Shown here: positions 4,559 through 5,295 of the stretch, one piece after another | Position numbering within the stretch: position 1 is the first letter of the stretch | Layout: each line of letters opens with the position of its first letter | Source of the DNA: Planctomycetales bacterium | Lineage (GTDB): Bacteria; Planctomycetota; Phycisphaerae; SM23-33 | Assembly (NCBI GenBank): GCA_030673005.1 | Contig: DAOVFI010000190.1 | Span: 1-5,295, forward strand | Direction: 5' to 3' | DNA length: 5,295 nt | Position numbers and translations under genes: made by a program | Notes under the pieces: model-generated | Told to the model about the DNA's origin: nothing | The model's input: only the letters and a program-made list of their open reading frames with translations | Databases searched by the model: none

Positions 4559-5295
4559 ATGAAAATTCTCATCAGCAATATCGGTTCGACGAGTTTCAAG
4601 TTCCGCCTGTTCGAGATAGGCGCAGGCGTCGAACGTGAACTCGCCGCCGGGAGCGTCGATCGCATCGGCGCAGGCGGCGGAACAGTCGAGTTCCGTCTTT
4701 ACGCCGCCGATGGCCCCACGGCCAAGCCTTACTGCGTTCGGCTTGACCGCGCCACCCATGGCGAAGCGATAAGGCTCGTTCTCGACCGGCTCACAGACGC
4801 TGGCGTTCTGGGCGAGGCGGGCAAACTTGACGCAGTGGCGTTCAAGGCGGTTATGGCCGGCGATTTCGAGCCGGTGGCGCTGGTTGATGATGAATTGCTC
4901 GAACGGATGGAATACTTCCGCCCCATAGCACCGGCCCATAATCCGCCGTACATCGCCGCGATGCGGATGTTCGCCGACGCCCTGCCCGACACGCCGCTGG
5001 TAGCGGCCTTCGAGCCGGGCTTCCACCGGACAAATCCTGCCCGACGGCGGTATTACGCCGTGCCGACTAAATGGGCCGAGGAATATGGCGTGAAGCGCTA
5101 CGGCTTCCACGGCGCGTCGCACCGCTACATCGCCGAGCGCACTGCCGAACTGATGGGCGCGGAAAACGCACGGCGGATAATCTCCTGCCACCTCGGCGGC
5201 TCATCCAGCATCTGCGCGATCCGCGACGGCAAATCCATCGCGACGAGTATGGGCCTGTCGCCCCAGTCGGGCCTGCCGCAGGGCAATCGGGTCGG
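4559..5295 (+). CDS. ackA: Acetate kinase family protein, 3' end cut by window
   Basis: This ASKHA-fold kinase interconverts acyl-phosphate plus ADP with carboxylate plus ATP, the energy-yielding step after PduL. There are 245 codons before the window ends (the family has about 400 residues). The phosphate loop NIGSTSFK keeps N7, S10 and S12 of Methanosarcina AckA numbering. H127 (APAHNPP), YGFHGASHRY (181-190), CHLGGSSS (210-217) and R244 (GNRV) follow in family order. Several usual residues differ: AFKAV has K96 where canonical GHRVV has R91, FEPGFH has E152 where FDTAFH has catalytic D148, and HLGG replaces HLGN. This marks a divergent clade, and loss of activity cannot be excluded. Codons 48-66 derive from a repeat also found upstream. 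ATG 4559 lacks a Shine-Dalgarno; it is chosen because MKILISN aligns with family N-termini. It probably shares the operon of the BMC genes. Confidence 0.9.
   Translation, partial: MKILISNIGSTSFKFRLFEIGAGVERELAAGSVDRIGAGGGTVEFRLYAADGPTAKPYCVRLDRATHGEAIRLVLDRLTDAGVLGEAGKLDAVAFKAVMAGDFEPVALVDDELLERMEYFRPIAPAHNPPYIAAMRMFADALPDTPLVAAFEPGFHRTNPARRRYYAVPTKWAEEYGVKRYGFHGASHRYIAERTAELMGAENARRIISCHLGGSSSICAIRDGKSIATSMGLSPQSGLPQGNRV
4701..4757 (+). repeat. In-frame copy of the upstream palindromic element inside ackA
   Basis: The 57 nt match 4445-4478 joined to 4495-4517 of the intergenic element, with only 3 differences. The intergenic copy has an extra 16 nt (4479-4494) that includes a 12-nt palindrome. 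The coding copy lacks the left outer arm but keeps an inverted repeat CGGCCAAGCC (4719-4728) / GGCTTGACCG (4740-4749), with one mismatch. It is read in frame as roughly Y48-T66 of the kinase (AADGPTAKPYCVRLDRAT). Confidence 0.85.

Noticed and set aside
4535..5191. Long minus-strand ORF opposite ackA
   Set aside because: It is an antisense shadow in GC-rich coding DNA; the + strand gives clear acetate kinase motifs.

Overview
The window is part of a bacterial microcompartment (BMC) locus, with every gene on the + strand. The gene content is a PduS-type electron-transfer flavo/iron-sulfur protein, a PduT-type BMC-T shell protein, a DeoR-family regulator, the phosphotransacylase PduL, two BMC-H shell proteins and an acetate kinase. 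DeoR regulator, PduL, two small BMC-H genes and AckA together resemble the Planctomycetes/Verrucomicrobia (PV/PVM-type) microcompartment loci known for L-fucose and L-rhamnose breakdown. The PduS/PduT pair is better known from propanediol (Pdu) compartments. The intergenic DNA carries many GC-rich palindromic repeats. From these I infer an (often anaerobic) planctomycete-like organism, for example Phycisphaerae or Sedimentisphaerales. The taxon is an inference from gene content and repeat style, not something the sequence proves.

Layout: 2-1300 pduS, missing only its first few codons at the window edge. 1305-1865 pduT, 4 nt downstream and with its ribosome site inside pduS. 1866-2037 AT-rich regulatory gap with a weak promoter and a 21-bp-period operator-like repeat running into the next gene. 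2038-2823 DeoR-family regulator. 2824-3082 gap packed with tandem repeats and hairpins. 3083-3772 pduL. 3804-4109 and 4133-4396 two BMC-H genes, each with a strong Shine-Dalgarno. 4397-4558 gap holding a 108-nt element that folds as a three-way junction, plus a smaller hairpin. 4559-5295 ackA, cut off by the window end after 245 codons.

Likely cooperation (inference from the families): sugar-derived aldehyde is converted inside the shell to an acyl-CoA by an aldehyde dehydrogenase not in this window. PduL converts acyl-CoA to acyl-phosphate and recycles CoA in the lumen, and AckA then makes ATP and the free acid. The BMC-H hexamers form the facets and metabolite pores. PduS, docked on the [4Fe-4S]-bearing PduT trimer, could pass electrons from NADH across the shell and regenerate NAD+. 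The DeoR protein probably senses a sugar phosphate and represses the locus and itself. The signature aldolase, aldehyde dehydrogenase and BMC-P vertex genes are not in the window, so the substrate cannot be fixed from here.

The most striking observation is that 57 nt inside ackA (4701-4757, codons 48-66) match the palindromic element just upstream of the same gene at 54 of 57 positions. The intergenic copy differs by carrying an extra 16-nt palindromic insert. A dispersed palindromic repeat therefore appears to contribute amino acids to the kinase.
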